Shown here: positions 62,131 through 64,000 of the stretch, in pieces
Numbering within the stretch: position 1 is the first letter of the stretch
Layout: every line of letters starts with the position of its first letter
Program-made: the position numbers and the translations under genes
Source of the DNA: Athripsodes cinereus
Taxonomy: Eukaryota > Arthropoda > Insecta > Trichoptera > Leptoceridae
NCBI GenBank assembly: GCA_947579605.1
Contig: OX388325.1
Coordinates: 14,751,572-14,815,571, forward strand
Length of the DNA stretch: 64,000 nt
Direction of reading: 5' to 3'
Notes under the pieces: model-generated
What the model saw: the letters and a program-made list of their open reading frames with translations, nothing else
Database searches by the model: none
Told to the model about the DNA's origin: nothing

Positions 62131-62662
62131 TCCATACCACCCCGTTATTGGGTGACCTCTGGGTTAACTGTCTGAAAACTCAAAAGTTTCTGGACACTTC
62201 ATCTCTCATGAAATAAAAAAAAAAATGTTTTCTTCTTCTATAAGGTCACTGTCAGATTGACAATGTCCTAACGCACGAATGGACAATAGTCAAAAATACT
62301 GATTTTGCGAGATTGATATGCACATATTTTTTACTATAGTCACTTTGCACGTCGTATGATTAAGATCAAGACTAGATTAAGATCGTATTTAGATTGTGTC
62401 AAGAGTAATCCTGCTGAACTAATGATATTCAAATTTCAAATTCAAATATTTTTATGATGGATAAATAAACATTTTACAATGACAATCATTTATTTATAAA
62501 TATACAGTGAAACATAATAAATTTCTCAAATTTGAGAGGAGCTCATGCTTTGAGGGTTAGTTTTATTATTATTAACATAAAGGTACACTTGCTCATAACA
62601 AAATAACAAGTCAAAAAAACCAAACGAAATGAAATAAAATATAGCAAAATCGGAAAAATATA
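62131..62662. other. No feature seen
   Basis: AT-rich. About 62300-62420 shares GCACATATTTTTTACTATAG and TTAGATTGTGTCAAGAGTAA with 19750-19860 (low-copy repeat). Confidence 0.4.
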
Positions 62663-63025
62663 AAACGTTGCGTGATAGAGTGAGGAATGAGGATATTAGA
62701 AGAATGAGTAGATGCAAGAGGAGTGTTGTGGATAGAATGCGTGTAAATAAATTGAGATGGTTTGGTCATATGGAACGAATGCAAGAGGAAAGAATGACAA
62801 AGAGGATATACTTTTCTGAAAGGAGGGGTTTGCGGAAGCGCGGGCGTCCGAGAACTACATGGCTTGACCACATAGATCAAATTCTCAAGGACGGCCGTGT
62901 ATTGAGGAAGAGAAATCGACTTGCGTGCATGAGAAATTGTATGAATGTAGAAGAAGCGAAAGAAGTACGTAAGGACAGTTCTCTGCCTACTCCACTTGGG
63001 ACACGGCGTGAGGGAATAGATATAT
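62663..63025 (+). mobile_element. LINE-T C-terminal copy
   Basis: A 119-codon frame (62668-63027) reads RDRVRNEDIRRMSRCKRSVV, LRWFGHMERMQEERMTKRIY, LRKRGRPRTTWLDHIDQILK and RLACMRNCMNVEEAKEVRKD. A small deletion before the end (TGGCGTTCCG region missing) shifts the frame past the AYP motif, giving a novel short end. The 3' terminus is CACTTGGGACACGGCGTGAG with a degraded tail. Confidence 0.83.
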
Positions 63026-63080
63026 AAAATAGAGTAAAATAAAATAAAAATATTATTAAATTTATTATTTGTGATGTTTT

Positions 63081-63150
63081 ACAAATACCTACTGTGTCTT
63101 TTGCAAATACCTACTGTGTCTTTTGCAAATACCTACTGTGTCTTTTGCAA
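63081..63150. repeat. Short minisatellite, three ~22-bp units
   Basis: CAAATACCTACTGTGTCTTT with TG is present three times in tandem, followed by the reversed 5' part of element C (CAAAAGAGTGGGAGACCAAT). Confidence 0.85.
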
Positions 63151-63539
63151 AAGAGTGGGAGACCAATTCGTCCCCCAGGTATTTCCCAGAAAGAGTAAAA
63201 TAATTAATATTTAATAAAACAAACTGAGGCTCTATTGTAACTTACTGTAATACAAAGTTCTTATCGCGAACTTTCAATTCTCAAAATCAGTATAGTAGAG
63301 TAGAGTAATGTCGATATGGGTATACCTAGATATAATAAATATATTAATATAAGTTTATATTAGTATGTTTGTATAAGTGAAGTTTTACTTGACCCCACTC
63401 AAGGAAATATTTATTACAGTGGAACCTCTATCAGTCTATCTGTCGTTCCTAGAATAATTGTTTTCAGATATATATTTAAAAAAAAAAACATTTTCACACA
63501 TAACTAACGAACGACATGGTGTTATTGTTATATAAACTG
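63151..63539. other. No feature seen
   Basis: AT-rich sequence apart from the short element C scrap at its left edge. Confidence 0.35.
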
Positions 63540-63687
63540 CTATATGGTGATTTTATTTTGATTTCTAGTATTTTGGTATTTTTATTTTTAACTTTACTTT
63601 TTTTTTAAATTTTAACTTTTGCTTTTTTTCTCAAGACTAAGACATTTCTGGTAAGAGTGGAATCTTTGCTGGTCCACATGTTGAGTG
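63540..63687. repeat. Family K repeat, interrupted on the right
   Basis: GATTTCTAGTATTTTGGTAT to CACATGTTGAGTG matches 15855-16012. After TTGAGTG the homology stops at a transposon end. Confidence 0.7.
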
Positions 63688-64000
63688 CAGTGGCGTAGCT
63701 AGGGTCATCTGCGCCCGGGGACAAAGTTTGCCAGAGTCCCCAAGAGATTTTTGAAATTTTACGGTTTATATGGTTCATTTTCGAAGCATTATGAAGAATA
63801 ATATTGAACCCGAACTGATCTTTGTTAAAAAAAATCGCCATCAGCAATCCTGCATGGTGGATGTGTCATTTTGTTTATGAGTAGAATGGCGCCCCTTAAT
63901 GCTCAATGGGGGTGCCAAAATCGTGTTTGCCAACTGGTTTGTAATGAAGATATTTGTGGAGCTCCAAAATTTAATCTTGCAAACGTATTTGGGATATATT
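63688..64000. mobile_element. DNA transposon end, runs off the window
   Basis: CAGTGGCGTAGCTAGGGTCA is a terminus style common in hAT-like elements, with GCGCCCGGGGACAAAGTTTG following. It begins exactly where family K homology stops, and GTTGAGTG (63680-63687) would be the left 8-bp target duplication. The right end lies outside, so class and length are open. Confidence 0.6.

Noticed and set aside
63081..63150. CRISPR-like array
   Set aside because: Three contiguous identical units without spacers, in a eukaryotic repeat-rich context; it is a minisatellite.
1..64000. Endogenous virus or bacterial-type gene cluster
   Set aside because: No capsid, envelope, LTR-bounded pol or operon-like set of adjacent ORFs was recognised on either strand.

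Overview
The window looks like repeat-dominated, AT-rich intergenic DNA from an arthropod nuclear genome, most likely an insect. The evidence is a U1 snRNA with an insect-like sequence, many truncated non-LTR retrotransposon (LINE) 3' ends, tRNA-derived SINEs, hAT and TTAA-type DNA transposons, and no operon, rRNA, CRISPR array or spliced host gene that I could see. The order of insect cannot be fixed from sequence reading alone. I recognise one likely host gene, the U1 snRNA at 427-588. Nearly all other recognisable coding sequence is the C-terminal end of a retrotransposon or a transposase remnant.

Layout. 0-7 kb: U1; a LINE 3' end (2416-2996) cut just after its stop codon by a 2.1 kb hAT element (2998-5113), which itself carries a tRNA-derived SINE; then more LINE and SINE fragments. 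7-15 kb: repeated copies of one LINE family, called LINE-T here, whose C-terminus ends in an Ala-Tyr-Pro motif followed by a TATAG-type tail. 15-24 kb: LINE ends, a long foldback hairpin (16898-17159), small hAT MITEs, family D repeats and an R2-like LINE with a restriction-like endonuclease region (20267-21115). 24-40 kb: LINE ends, many copies of a short non-autonomous element (element C), two TTAA-flanked MITEs (27674-28402 and 37797-38516), a hAT element with a related core (34319-35175) and a second foldback (39730-39962). 40-52 kb: further LINE ends, including an inverted partner (47190-47600) of the LINE at 31178-31830. 52-64 kb: a ZBED5-like hAT relic with perfect target duplication (53140-53758), a duplicated tRNA-like repeat split by a 284 bp hAT MITE (57362-57645), another hAT-like element (60732-61503), and a DNA-transposon end running off the window (63688 onward).

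The elements interact by nesting, which gives a relative chronology in several places. Element C shares its last ~35 bp with the LINE-T 3' terminus, which suggests mobilisation by LINE-T. The TTAA MITEs and the hAT element at 34.3 kb share an internal core despite different ends and target duplications. I found no convincing new host pathway or defence system. The noteworthy biology here is transposon biology. Family letters (A, B, C, D, E, F, G, H, I, J, K, T, W1-W3) are local labels, not database names.
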